Position numbers and translations under genes: made by a program. 64,000 nucleotides of DNA. Origin: Echinarachnius parma (taxonomy: Eukaryota > Echinodermata > Echinoidea > Clypeasteroida > Echinarachniidae). The notes under the pieces are model-generated. The model was not told where the DNA came from. It did not search any database and saw only the letters and a list, made by a program, of their open reading frames with translations. The stretch lies in the NCBI GenBank assembly GCA_037951105.1, contig JBAMJV010000858.1, positions 55,001 through 119,000 on the forward strand, written 5' to 3'. Shown here in pieces: positions 12,762-24,100 of the stretch (position 1 is its first letter; each line of letters begins with the position of its first letter).

Positions 12762-13671
12762 GTGACATGATAATACACAGTATATCTAAATAGCATGTGG
12801 TTGAAAGTACACGTAATTGGTTTGAAGGTCAAACTCTATGAGATCAGGAGAAATGGATGATTCCCTGGTATGAACATGGACCGAATTAATAAAGAGGGAT
12901 GCATATCGGTATGTTTAAGTCACATGAAAATGCACAGTATGTCTACATCAGGGGTAGATAATGTGTGATTGGTTTGAAGGTCGGACTATATGGGCAGGAG
13001 AAATTGCGGTGACTCCCTGGTAAAAAAAAATATGCCACTACAGGGAGAGAGATAGGTGGGGCTGAGATTGTGCTAGTGACATAATAATGCCCAGTATGCC
13101 TTCGTCTGCATGCGGTATGGTGTAATGTTAGACTATATGAACAGTTTTAGAAAAATTATTTTTAATTAATGATAAAACTTATGCCTAATTATGTGACGCG
13201 ACTCCTTGGTTTTAGTATGGATAATGTATACAGAGATTGCTATATCCTAATGAGGGAGTGTTAGTGATTTGATAATGCATAATATTATAATGTCTACATC
13301 TGCGGTTGATAGTAATTGGTTTGAAGGTTAAACTAAGAGATACAGGCGAATGGTGCATACCTGGTACAAAACTGCATGGCCCGGCTGAATAGAGCGGGGT
13401 GCATTATGGTTTGGTACCGTATAGTGAAATGATAATGCACAGTACGTCTACATCAGGGGTAGATGGTATTAATTGGTTTGATAGACAAACCGAGAGAAAG
13501 AGAAATAGATAATTCCCTGGTATGAATATGGACCGAATGCATAGAGAGAGGGATGCATTATGGCGTGGTACTGTAAGTGACATGATAATGCACAGTGTGT
13601 CTACAGATTCTGTGGCTGATAGTAATTGGTAGGAAGGGGCAACAATAAGCGCAGGAGGTGAATGATGATAT

Positions 13672-13844
13672 TAGTGGCGTATTAACGGTGTTGGGAGGGG
13701 GGGGGGGCGGCACGGGGCGGCCCCGAAATTTACCCCCAAAAATTACACTCGTAAGGGGAAAATGTGTGTAAAAATATACATAAATACATAATTTGTCGTG
13801 TCCCCCCCCCCCCCCCCCCCACCCCCTCCCCCAATCAGCCACTG
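13672..13844. mobile_element. Degenerate hAT-like MITE with G/C-run arms
   Basis: The left end TAGTGGCGTATTAACGG and right end CCAATCAGCCACTG are imperfect inverted repeats, with a long G run and a C run (about 20) as inner arms. It splits a satellite unit between AATGATGATA and CCTGGTATGG. Confidence 0.6.
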
Positions 13845-14016
13845 CCTGGTATGGTCTAAAGCATGTCTACGCCTGCCTGCTGCGGTATAAACAATAACAT
13901 AATTAGTACATGATATTATAGATAAACATTATAATAAGGGGATGTGTTCAAATCTAACGTCTCATAAGTCAAATGAAAAGTCGAGGGAATAACCAACTAG
14001 TCGTGGAAACGACTTA

Positions 14017-14228
14017 AGCCCGGCGCAGACAGAGCCGACTCGACCCGATCCGACTGGTATCAATCAGGCTGGAGGTGGGCCCGGTCGGTCTGATCCGTTT
14101 CATCGTTGTGAATTGGCCCAAAATAGCATCCGACTGTCTTTCGACTGGCAAAATGTGTGTCGCAAGGCACTGAAAACTGAGCCGATCGGAATGACAACCA
14201 GTCGAGTCGGCTCTGTCTGCGCCGGGCA
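14017..14228. mobile_element. Harbinger-like MITE, copy 1 (TTA duplication)
   Basis: A GCCCGGCGCAGACAGAGCCG terminal inverted repeat, 212 bp, flanked by TTA at 14014-14016 and 14229-14231. The 3-bp TTA duplication is typical of PIF/Harbinger. Close relatives are at 29004-29215 and 46068-46257. Confidence 0.8.
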
Positions 14229-14769
14229 TTACATGTCGCGTGGACGGTCGTAGGAATGACTTTATTATAATATAAGAACAAACTAAATTTGTGATGGAAC
14301 GAATGAAATCGTGGGATCAATATGCCCCCTGTATAATTATATGGGTCGAGGGGACGAATGATAAATTGCGGGAACAAATGTTAAGTCGTGTGAACGAATT
14401 ATAAATAAGTAGTGCATGTCACGTAACGGGCTCCGTATCAATAATAGACATGATAAATAGATAAACGTAATTAATATCGAGGATTAGGGCACGAAACTGC
14501 ACAGTATATAATGTCTACGTATGTGGTAGATAGATTGGATGAACTTCAAACAATAACATTAAATTGACGCTGTCTGGTGTGAGCATAATGGCTAATGTAT
14601 AAAATGTCAACCTAATGATGAGAGTTTGTATACCGTATGTTAACTTAGTAACATTGTAATGGATAGTAATGTCTACATCAGTGTTAGATGATAATATTAT
14701 GAAGGTCAAACTACGCGAGCTGGGTCGAATAAGGCATGCCTCCCTGGGGGTGTTTCACAAAGATCCCAA

Positions 14770-14965
14770 GATGAGGCCGGTGGTCTGTTGCGGGTACTCT
14801 CCCAAGCTGCATTTGCTGCCAGTGTTTGAAATTTTGTGTACTTTTTTTTCTTCTTTTTTTGATTCATATTTGATTTTCCTTGTAATTTTTCCAATCTTTC
14901 TCAATCGTTTGTAAATATTATGATCTTGTTAATTCAATAAAACATATAAATAAAAAAAAAAAAAA
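14770..14965 (+). mobile_element. Poly(A)-tailed retrosequence with target duplication
   Basis: The segment ends with AATAAA (14936-14941) followed by a poly(A) tract, and is flanked by the direct repeat AGATCCCAA (14761-14769 and 14966-14974). This is the mark of LINE-mediated reverse transcription. The source RNA (5'-truncated LINE, SINE or processed transcript) is not recognised. Confidence 0.75.
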
Positions 14966-15070
14966 AGATCCCAATATGAACTTAAATTCTAAGTTGCACT
15001 TGAAATTATGGAAAGCCATTATTTCAGAGCTACCAACATTGAAATTGTCATAAAAAATCAGGGAGATGAT

Positions 15071-15177
15071 ACCCTGATTTTGGAAGGATTATTGTTATTA
15101 TGTTGTATGCATTTTATATATATTATTACATATAAAATGCATACAACATAATGACAATAATCCTTCCAAAATCAGGG
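15071..15177. repeat. Long palindrome, ~48-bp stem
   Basis: Arms from CCCTGATTTTGGAAGG to its reverse complement pair with only single mismatches around an ~11-nt AT loop (ATATTATTACAT). It lies inside the composite element. Confidence 0.8.
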
Positions 15178-15469
15178 AGATTGGCTGATGGGATGAAAAC
15201 CGATGCAGTACTCTTGGTCTATTTTCTGGGAGTTTCCTGTGAAATCAGGGAGACTTGGCAGCTCTGTTTTTTGCTATGTAAAGTGTAAACAATAAAAAAA
15301 TATAACATAACATTTTGTTTAATAGGATAACTTTTTTTCTATTATCAAGGAGATTGAAATCAATATTCTTGATATAAATTAAAAGTTTCAAATATGTGCA
15401 TTTTTGAATATTTTTTGCATTTCACGGCTACAAATGGCTTTCCATAACTTTAAGTCCACCCTGAATTTA

Positions 15470-15850
15470 GTAAAGGGACTAAGTAACATCGTCCAAATCC
15501 TCAAACTCCAGTTGGAATTCTAGCGGTTCCCTCATACCCTTGTTGAATTTGTCTTAACAAAAAAAACGGCATGGGACAGGTTTCAGTTTTTCAAATTTTC
15601 AAAGATATTTACGATTGAAGTGTTCATATGTTAAATTATCCACTGGACCGTGCACAAAGTGAGTGCAAAGAGTTAGTGAATGTTACTTTGCATTTTTTAC
15701 TCATTACTGGGCCATATAAGGTCCATTTAACTTGACATTTTCACACAACACCCAGTGCACGGACATATCAGATAACAACATTATACATTGTATCAACCAC
15801 TCATCACTTTTTGCACATATCAACAAAGTTAATAGATCACTTTATATTAA
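15470..15850. mobile_element. TTAA-type MITE, family C (nested, reverse)
   Basis: Left GTAAAGGGACTAAGTAACAT and right GTTAATAGATCAC...TTAAAGGG match the family C ends in reverse orientation. Confidence 0.6.
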
Positions 15851-16114
15851 AGGGCATCAAGCGTGGGGATGCTACATAGCGGGTCGCCATTTTGAACTGG
15901 GCTAGTTTGCGCGCACCGCATGACACTGAGCTAACGTGCATTACGCACCGTGCGCAACGCGTATGCAAGATGGCGCCGCGCATCTCATTTGACGAATCTG
16001 AACTACCTTTAAAATGAAAATCTTTGTGAAACACCTCCCAGGTATGACAATTCTGTGACACACCTTATGTATGTTTTGTATTATTAAGGGGCCCGTTACG
16101 CCGCCCCCACCACC

Positions 16115-16173
16115 CACCTCCGGCGCCTTGCTTCTGTAAAAGCTCACCCCCGGCGCCTTGCTTCTGTAAAAGC
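16115..16173 (+). repeat. 30-bp direct tandem duplication
   Basis: Two adjacent copies of a CCGGCGCCTTGCTTCTGTAA-containing unit, nearly identical. Confidence 0.85.
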
Positions 16174-16661
16174 ATGATCGAGCCTTGATGAATACAATGT
16201 TCATATATATAAGCATAATTTATGGGCATATATGCAGGCTTGAATGACAAGATATATGCATCTGCGTGCCAGAAGAAAGAGTAATATTGTAATGCATTGG
16301 CATAGATAGCAAAGATGCCCAGTGCGTCTTGGCCAAATGGGATATGGGGGAGATTACTATAAAGTACATGCTGAGGTACGGTATGACGTGGTAATAAAGT
16401 AATGTATGCCTGGACGGGGGCGGTTCCGAGCGGCACAATTATTCATGTGCTTCTGTACGATACAATATACGGTCTGTCGAGCATTGTGTCAGGGCGTGAT
16501 CTAATAAGAAAAAAGGCAATTTCCATGTGTCTCCATCTCTCTCTCCTCCTATTGTGGATGGGTAATTCCTTGATTTGCATCCCAGTTTGGCTCATATGGT
16601 GTGCATGTTGTGCCAATAAACTGCATTTCGTCGCGACGTCGCGAAGTCTTCAGGTCCCCAC

Positions 16662-16879
16662 CAGTGGCGAAGCCTAATGGGGCCTCCAGGGGCTTCTGCG
16701 CCCCCCCCCCCCCCCCTCATTCTCAGGTCCGTATTTTAGGGGTTGGGAGGGGGCCTGTTGCCTGGTTTTAAGACGGTAGTTTTTATTTTGGGGCTTTGAA
16801 TAGTTACAATCCAAAAAGCTTCCAAGGGCTTTGCGCCCTGGACCCCTTCACAGGTTGAGAATTTCTGCCTACGCCACTG
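16662..16879. mobile_element. hAT-like MITE
   Basis: Ends CAGTGGCGAAGCC and GCCTACGCCACTG are inverted repeats. Flanks GTCCCCAC and CTCTCCAC match at 6 of 8 positions, fitting a decayed 8-bp duplication. A C run lies inside. Confidence 0.7.
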
Positions 16880-17385
16880 CTCTCCACAGCCCACTAGCAA
16901 ACAATGTGCCCCGTTGCGCCAAATACAATTCCCTGCTTCGAAGAATCAGTACTGTGATGCAGTGTGATCTGTCGATTTAATCGACATATCGAACGTCGAG
17001 CCTATTATAGACCCTTACTGCACGCTATACATGTATAATGCTCCAAGCCGTACAAGGAATAGCCTTTAACAAGGCTTCGTGTCTCAAGCAAGCAATGGCT
17101 GCGCTGCATGCAAGATCAGGAACGACTGAACGCCTGATGGAGGCTATCTGGCAAAATGATGAATTCACGTGCGATCCCCTCGCCTTTACGCTTCTACTGG
17201 CTCATGAATATGCATAAGCTTGATTAATGAATCATGCATAGTTTTGTGATATATAGATCTACTGCATTGAGCACACGTCTTTCTGTACAGTCAAACGTCT
17301 CTTTGCCTCTCCCATTTAAATATGAACTACGTGTACGTCGGCATACTCGCCCAGTACATAGTATATACACAAACACATCCCTGTG

Positions 17386-17455
17386 TAGGCTGTGTGTGTA
17401 TGTGTGTGTTTCTGTGTGTGACCTCGGGACGTGTGCGTGTATATATGTGTGTGTG
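17386..17455 (+). repeat. TG-rich microsatellite
   Basis: Interrupted TG repeats. Open frames across 17224-17691 on both strands come from this low-complexity tract and resemble no known protein. Confidence 0.7.
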
Positions 17456-18278
17456 TTGCTTTGCATCGGACCTTTGTATTGCTTCAGCGTGCAGCGTCGG
17501 TTCACTGTGGTATAGTTTGTGTCTTGCGATGGGGAATGATGCATAATGCATGTTGGCATGAGTACGTGATAACCCGGCTTCCTGATTGGGCGCAACTCAT
17601 AGGTAGAGGAATTCAATACTTAACAAAAGAGTTCATCGGAGAGCAATCCATTTGCGAAAAGACTGTCTCGCCAAGAGAGTGTGCATTGTAGTCGCGCTGT
17701 CCAGTCGTTCCTTGCATTCAACTCGGTTCAGACGAAACAGGCTTGTCAAAAGACTATACAAGGAAACGATCGAGGCTAAATCCCTTGTTTCATTTTACTG
17801 ACGATTTTGTTGTTGTTTTGTCGTTATGCTTATAACGGGACTACACCAGAAAGGAACTGGTGTAAGTTTGGGAGAGGTGAATTCATGTATTGTACGTCTG
17901 TCGTATGAACAATAATTTAAAGGCTTATATAATCATACGATTTGTTTACAACAGAGTCAGCAGTCGTATGAACGTCCTACCATTGTCGCGAACAAAAAAA
18001 AAGAATCATCGTATATATAACAATCCTGCGATGTTCGAATGTCGCACAAGAGTCATACGATTGCTGCACGATTATCGTATGCTAATCGTAGGACTCTCGT
18101 AGAGAGGGTTCTCACAATGGTTTATTCTATAGTCTCAGATGACACAAATTCGATGAGCATTTTCCGTCGCAAGACTGGATTTCGTATAGGCTACAACACA
18201 CCCTCGACCTGAACAATTTCACAAATGATCTGTCTTGGCAGGGGTTAAAAGCACTCTTATTACCAGACAGAGTAGACA

Positions 18279-18822
18279 GGGATAGTTGAGTTTTGGCAAA
18301 GAGAGTACAGTTTTGGTCAAACTGAATTTTAGTAACCAAAACCAGCACCATTACATTACAAACTTATAGTTGTAACTCCACCATGCCCGAAAGGAAGGAA
18401 AAATCACAAATGACAAGTAAAAAACCTGTCATTATTCAAAAGGAGCCGTTAAAACTCAAAAGTGCGCTCTTTAAAAACTCACAATAATTTAAAATAAAAT
18501 ATTGTGCATGTGCACATGTTTTGTTGATAAAGTGATTAGATAGAAAGATAATCAACAGCAAAAACCTTTTTTGTAAATTTTTGAACAGAGGAAGCATTAT
18601 TTAATTTTTTTTAACGGCTGGTTATCTAATAATTGTGGGGCCCCACAATTAAATTTGTTTATGTTTATGGATATTTCAGCCATTTCTGAACCGATTTTGA
18701 TCAAATAAAGTTGATTCCGTCATTAAAATTGTATGCTCTTTCAAATTGTACACTCAGTTTTTCATTATCTCACAAACAAATTATTTTGTGTAGCGCCCTC
18801 TATACCAAAACTCAACTATCCC
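18279..18822. mobile_element. TTAA-type MITE, family A, copy 1
   Basis: Ends GGGATAGTTGAGTTTTGG and CCAAAACTCAACTATCCC are inverted repeats. A central palindrome with a GGGGCCCC core lies near 18631-18650. Other family A copies: 20290-20560 (partial), 21852-22402, 35708-36271, 39671-40213 and 55147-55659. Confidence 0.8.
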
Positions 18823-18899
18823 TTCACAATGGACAGAATCACGACGGAAATTTGGGGGATTTCGTGGCTTGAAATTCCGATTACCCTATATTTTCGCTT

Positions 18900-19735
18900 C
18901 GTTATTCCGAAGGTTCGTTATTCCGAAGGTTCGTTATTCCGAAGGTTCTTTATTCCGAAGGTTCGTTATTCCGAACACGCAAATTTCGTATACCTGAGGG
19001 TTCGTTAATCCTAAAATGAAATAGGGTTCGTTAATCCGAACATTTGTTGCATTATTCCGAAGGTTCGTTATTCCGAATGTTCGTTATTACGAGGGTTCGT
19101 TATTCCGAAGGTTCGCTATTCCTAAAATGAAATCAGGTTCGTTATTCCGAAGGTTCGTTAGTCCGAAAATAAAATCGGGTTCGTTATTCCGAAGGTTCGT
19201 TATTCCGAAGGTCCGTTATTCCGAGGGTTCGTTATTCCGAAGGTTTGCTATTCCTAAAATGAAATCGGGTTCGTTAATCCGAAAATTAATTTGGGTTTGT
19301 TATAATGCTATAATTTCATATAAAGGGATAAAATAAACTTAAATGTTTGATTGGTCTGGCCAAGGGAGGGAAAGGGGGAGGGGTAAGCTTAATGCAGGCT
19401 GTAAATGAAATAAACAAAACACAAATTATAGTATTATAACAAACCCGATTTAATTTTCGGATTAACGAACCCTATTTTATTTTCGGACTAATGAACCTTC
19501 GGAATAACGAACCTTCGGAATAACGAATCCGATTTTTCTTTCTTCTGGATAAACGAATTACCTTCGGATAACGAACCCGATTTCGTTTTAGGAATAGCGA
19601 ACCTTCGGAATAACGAACCCTCTGAATAACGAACCTTCGGAATAACGAACCTTCGGAATAACGAACCTTCGGAATAACGAACCTTCGGAATAACTGAACC
19701 TTCGGAATAACGAACCTTCGGAATAACGGACTGTA
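18900..19735. repeat. Inverted pair of 16-bp minisatellite arrays (GGTTCGTTATTCCGAA)
   Basis: About 18900-19310 carries tandem GGTTCGTTATTCCGAA units with variants. About 19440-19735 carries the reverse complement, with a ~130-bp spacer containing a unique GGGAGGGAAAGGGGGAGGGG stretch. Since 16 is not a multiple of 3, the apparent proteins (FRRFVIPKVRYSEGS) repeat every 48 bp and are an artefact. Confidence 0.9.
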
Positions 19736-20289
19736 ACCTATTTGATGCCACGACAGACCAACGAAATTGTTGTCTTAATGTGTCGTGATAACATCTTACG
19801 ACAAAATACAAGATTCGTACAAAAAATGACATGTTGTGGATGCCAAAAGTTTGTCGTACGATAGATATGCGATATAACCACGAAATATTCGGACTTCTAT
19901 GTCTGTTCCTGTCGTGAAAGCTAAAATTTCATTGTAGCCACTTCCTCGACAGTCGTACGAAATTTAACTACGACAAAAAATGTACAAGTTCGTATACGAC
20001 AGACCCACGACAGAATCATCGTGGGTTTCATTGTGATCAGGGCTTAAGGGAGACTTTTGAGCAGCAAACGGCGTCGCAAATTCATGGGGATACTGAGTGG
20101 CTACTTTTTTCTTCTATATTATAGGTCAAAGGAGCGGATATATACATGAAATAGGTTTATAGAGCGGAGATCGTTTACTTATAGGTCTACAGAGTGGCTA
20201 TTTTTGCAGAAAATTAGACCATTGAAAATCGGCTCCGAAAAAGGGGGTCTTCCAAGCGGCACATGTATACCCGATACGCGATTTTAATG

Positions 20290-20560
20290 ACAGGATAAAC
20301 TTTGTTGAAAATAGGTTCACAAACAGCTAAAATGTCCAAAATTATATCCGATTAGAATAAATGTTGGGACCAACTTTTGTTCCATTTAAAAACCAAACAC
20401 ATTTTTTAATCACAATGGTTTTCTTGGTTTTGATGAAATCTCTATCGGATAAACATTTAAACCAAACAGCACATTCACAATTTTTCCTTTTAAAAATGTT
20501 TAAAACTTGAGGTGTCTTTAGCCTAAAGTTTAGGGCGCCCTCTTGTGTTAACGGCTGCTT
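20290..20560. mobile_element. Family A MITE, diverged partial copy
   Basis: Shares ATGACAGGATAAACTTTGTT, a central GTTGGGACCAAC palindrome and GCGCCCTCTTGTGTTAACGG with the other family A copies. Confidence 0.55.
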
Positions 20561-21149
20561 TATTTAATGAAAAAAAGCCCTAATATACGGTACACAAAAT
20601 AAAATATATGTTTTACTGCCATTCAAGCATCATTGAATTATATTTGTTAGTTTGTTTAATGAAAACTTAAACATTCTTAATAAACAAAATTATGTTTGAT
20701 AAAAACTGTACTATCCGTTATTTTAATTCGAAACACTGCCACTGGATAATTAATAGAACTCACGGAAGTAAACTTCCGGTAGAACCATATAATAGGTCAG
20801 TGGTAGAAGTAGAAGGAAAGCTATGGTGAGCCAATTATACTATTTGAAGAAAAAATATTCAAAAGCGATAAAGTACAAGTATTTGAGACTTTAAACAAAA
20901 ATTCATATCAACAACTTCAAGGATTATTGATAATAACAAATATTACAGAATTTTATCAAAATGTATGCCTTTCAAAAAGAACTGTTTCAACAATTTTCCA
21001 AAAATCTAATATAAGTACAAGGCCGTTTTGCTAATGCTTTGGCGTTCCATATCTTAACGTCATGCGACACGACAGTCGCCATTTTCCAACAGGGCAGTGT
21101 AGACTACAATAGGCTCAATTGACTTTTGTCATTTTTGGTCAACAGCACC

Positions 21150-24100
21150 ATGCCTGAAACTTGCGCGTGCTATGGCTGTAACAACAGGAGAAATAAGAAA
21201 GGCGGGCGTTCATTTCACAGGTAAGTGTTATTAAATGTGTACTATAGGGCAAGATTATTACCCTCGATTTTGAGATATTTTTAAATGTGTAGTCCGGTAC
21301 GTAGATAAATATGTGAGTTAGTCTGCGTGATCGCGAGAGCTTGTGTGTGCGTGTGTGTGTGTGTGTGTTTGGTGTGTGTGTATTAAAGCACTTTCGGGAT
21401 GCGTGGTGAATGTACGGAAGTGGTTGGGCATTGAATTCATAAATCATATTCATCAATCAATCTTGAGTTGTATGATAACATTAACAGGGGTTTTACTTAG
21501 TCGTTTGTAATTGTGTATACTTTTCGAGCATGGTGAAGTTCTACCTATTACTCTGTACCGTAATGCATACCTGTACTGTCATGTGTAAAATACTTTGTAT
21601 GTTACACATGACCCCACACACTTCGTGGTGCCTTTGTTCTATCCCGGTAGCGTCCGGTCGTAACCATTAACAACTCATTGTCAATTGGGTCAAAGTGAAT
21701 TCGCTCACACCCCTCGAACAATCAATTGCCCCTCCGAGCGAAAAAATAACGCACTACGTCAATGTGATTCTGTATGCTAAGCACAAACGGTATAAGTGGT
21801 GGTGCTGGTGCCGTAATGGTGCAGGTTTTGGTTACTCAAGTCAAAGTCAAGTAATAAAGGTAGTGTTGAGTATTGGTATTTCCCGAAGTGCCCCCGATAT
21901 TTTTTGTGAGATAATGAAAAACTGGCTGTCAAATTCAAAAGAACATACAATTTTAATGACAAAATATACTTTATTTGATCAAAATCGGTTCAGAAACGGC
22001 TGAAATATCCATAAATATATTTGTATTCAAAATGTTCTTCACTGGCAATCACTGGGCGATATTTAGACTTTTTAGAAAAATTTCAAAAAATGCTTGAAGA
22101 CTACAAATCAGAATAGGTTTTAAAAAAGTCGTTGATGATATATCTATTGAATCATTATTTTGAAAACAAACATTAAATGCACAATTTTGTAAGAAAAAAG
22201 GCTATAACCAATGATTTGTTTTAAATAGCACCCTCTTGCGTTGTAACGGCTCTTTTTGAATGATAACAGGGGTTTTACCTAGTCGTTTGTAATTGTGTAT
22301 ACTTTTCGAGCATGGTGAAGTTATAACTATTACTTTGTACCGTAATGGTGCAGGTTTTGGTTACTAAAGTTACGTTTGACCAATACTCAACTATCCCTTT
22401 AAAGGGACATTCCCTCTTTTGCAAGCCAAATTTCAAAAGTTGCAAGGTTATTGTCTTATATGAAAAAAAATGTCATTTAATAGCATGCCTGAAAAAATTA
22501 GGGCTTGAAATCTCTTTTTCGTGGAGTTATAGACTTAAAACTAATAAACCGTCGTCCAATTTTAATTGTGCATTATACGTATATTCGCCCATTGAGGAAG
22601 TTCGTACACAGATTCCACGAAGTACAACGCTATGCGTGACCCCTACGTGACCCGCGCTAGCTACGTGACCAGCGCACAAATAAGAATAGCATGACCGCAC
22701 ACTAGGCAAAATAACCAAACCTTGCTTAAACTGACTACATGTATTTTACATATTCTTCATGTTTGAGATTTTTTCCATGACATACCTTTACAAATGACGG
22801 CTTCACAATACCTTTACAAGAAAAAGTACAATATAGTTGTAATATTATGCTAAATCAGTTAAACTCTTTTATTGACCGATATATAGTCTGATGGAGGGAC
22901 GCATTCGTTTTTCATTCGTAGAATCCAAATTATAGGGCTGTTCGATCTGATTTTGTGTGTGTGTGTTTCATTCACCCCCATCCTTCAACTGGAAACTGTT
23001 CAGACGTTTTGTAATAGAGGGACTGTCCCTTTAAACCTTGTACTTTTTAAGATATAATTAATATAAATTTTCCTTTTTTTTTTCTCTCTCCAGATTTCCA
23101 CTTAAAAATGAGCAGCTTCTTGCAAAATGGCTGGCAAATGTAAATCGAGCTGACTTCACTCCATCAACGCACAGTTTGGTTTGTAGCGACCACTTTAGAG
23201 CTAAAGACTACATGAATGGTAAATTTTCAGACTTCCTTTTGCAAGTATGTTCAATTTCAGTACACCTTTCCACAAACAGTGGTGAAGCTATGGGAAGGGG
23301 GGGCATTGGGGGCATTAATGTCTAAAAACAAAGAAATACATAAGTTGTCCCTCCCCCCCCCCCCCCCCCAATCATTTGGATGCTCCCAAATCAGTCCAAC
23401 CACACTACACCATTGTCCACAAATGTATACCTTACAATAACTTTTGTGTATGCTAGCTAGTGCTGTCGACTTCGGGAGTATTTCCCTCCCGGGACTCGCA
23501 ATAATTTTTCGGGCGAGTCACGGGTACCCGAAATTTACCCATTTTGTTGATTTCGCTATCGGCATGTCACGCCGCTGGGAAAACCTGTTCATTGAAGTGA
23601 CAAAAATTGAGCGCATTTATGACAATAAATCATCTTCTAAAATACAGCAAAATTGTAAATGAATTATATTTTTAGCATTTCTAATATGATTTTAACGGAA
23701 TTATGTTAACATGATGTTCACATTTACCTTGATTACGACATTTCTGACGAGAATAGGACATTAATGATCTCAGACTGAGACTCAGTGACCGATCGTATCT
23801 TCAACACACTTCACTGAATATGATTGTCATCGCGCCACTTTTTGGGGCTATTATCTACCAACAAGCGATTATCATTTAGTAGATCTAATAAATCGATGAC
23901 TCCCAATACAATTTTATGTTCCATTCGTATTACTTAGTTCAGGCGAAGCAGCGAAAACCTGTCGCGGTTTCGCAAACCAAAAACCGCGACACGTGTGTCT
24001 GGTTTTTGCTGCTTTGCCTGAACTACGTAATACGAATATAACATATATATAGCATATATCCCTAAGTTGATTTGTTTCCTTCAGGTTTATGTCAGGTTAT

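Larger units (their letters stand above)
11515..14750. repeat. Decayed ~155-bp satellite array with transposon insertions
   Basis: A motif block recurs: GTGACATGATAATGCACAG, TATGTCTACATC, then TTGGTTTGAAGGTCAAAC and CCCTGGTATGAACATGG. The GTCTAC landmark occurs near 11646, 11797 (degenerate), 11937, 12192, 12784, 12941, 13098, 13292, 13446 and 13599, with weaker copies near 13865, 14513 and 14672. Regular spacing is about 150-157 bp. Units are well diverged, so the array is old. It is interrupted by MITEs at 12332-12761, 13672-13844 and 14017-14228. Confidence 0.75.
14746..16045. mobile_element. Nested composite: CACAAAGATCC-family element with three insertions
   Basis: The outer element starts GGGGGTGTTTCACAAAGATC and ends CTTTGTGAAACACCTCCC (inverted). 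Inside lie a poly(A) retrosequence (14770-14965), a 107-bp palindrome (15071-15177) and a family C MITE (15470-15850). Other copies of the outer family: 28743-29266, 52032-52331, and a partial one near 56568-56640. Confidence 0.65.

Noticed and set aside
10353-15177. Hairpins at 10353-10483 and 15071-15177 as microRNA precursors
   Set aside because: Stems are too long and perfect and they lie in transposon-like repeats; they fit foldback elements better.
17224-17691. Overlapping ORFs on both strands around a TG repeat
   Set aside because: Low-complexity translation, no recognisable domain, competing frames of equal length.
19127-19832. ORFs with repeated FRRFVIPKVRYSEGS peptides
   Set aside because: They arise from a 16-bp tandem repeat read in all frames; the same peptides appear on both strands.
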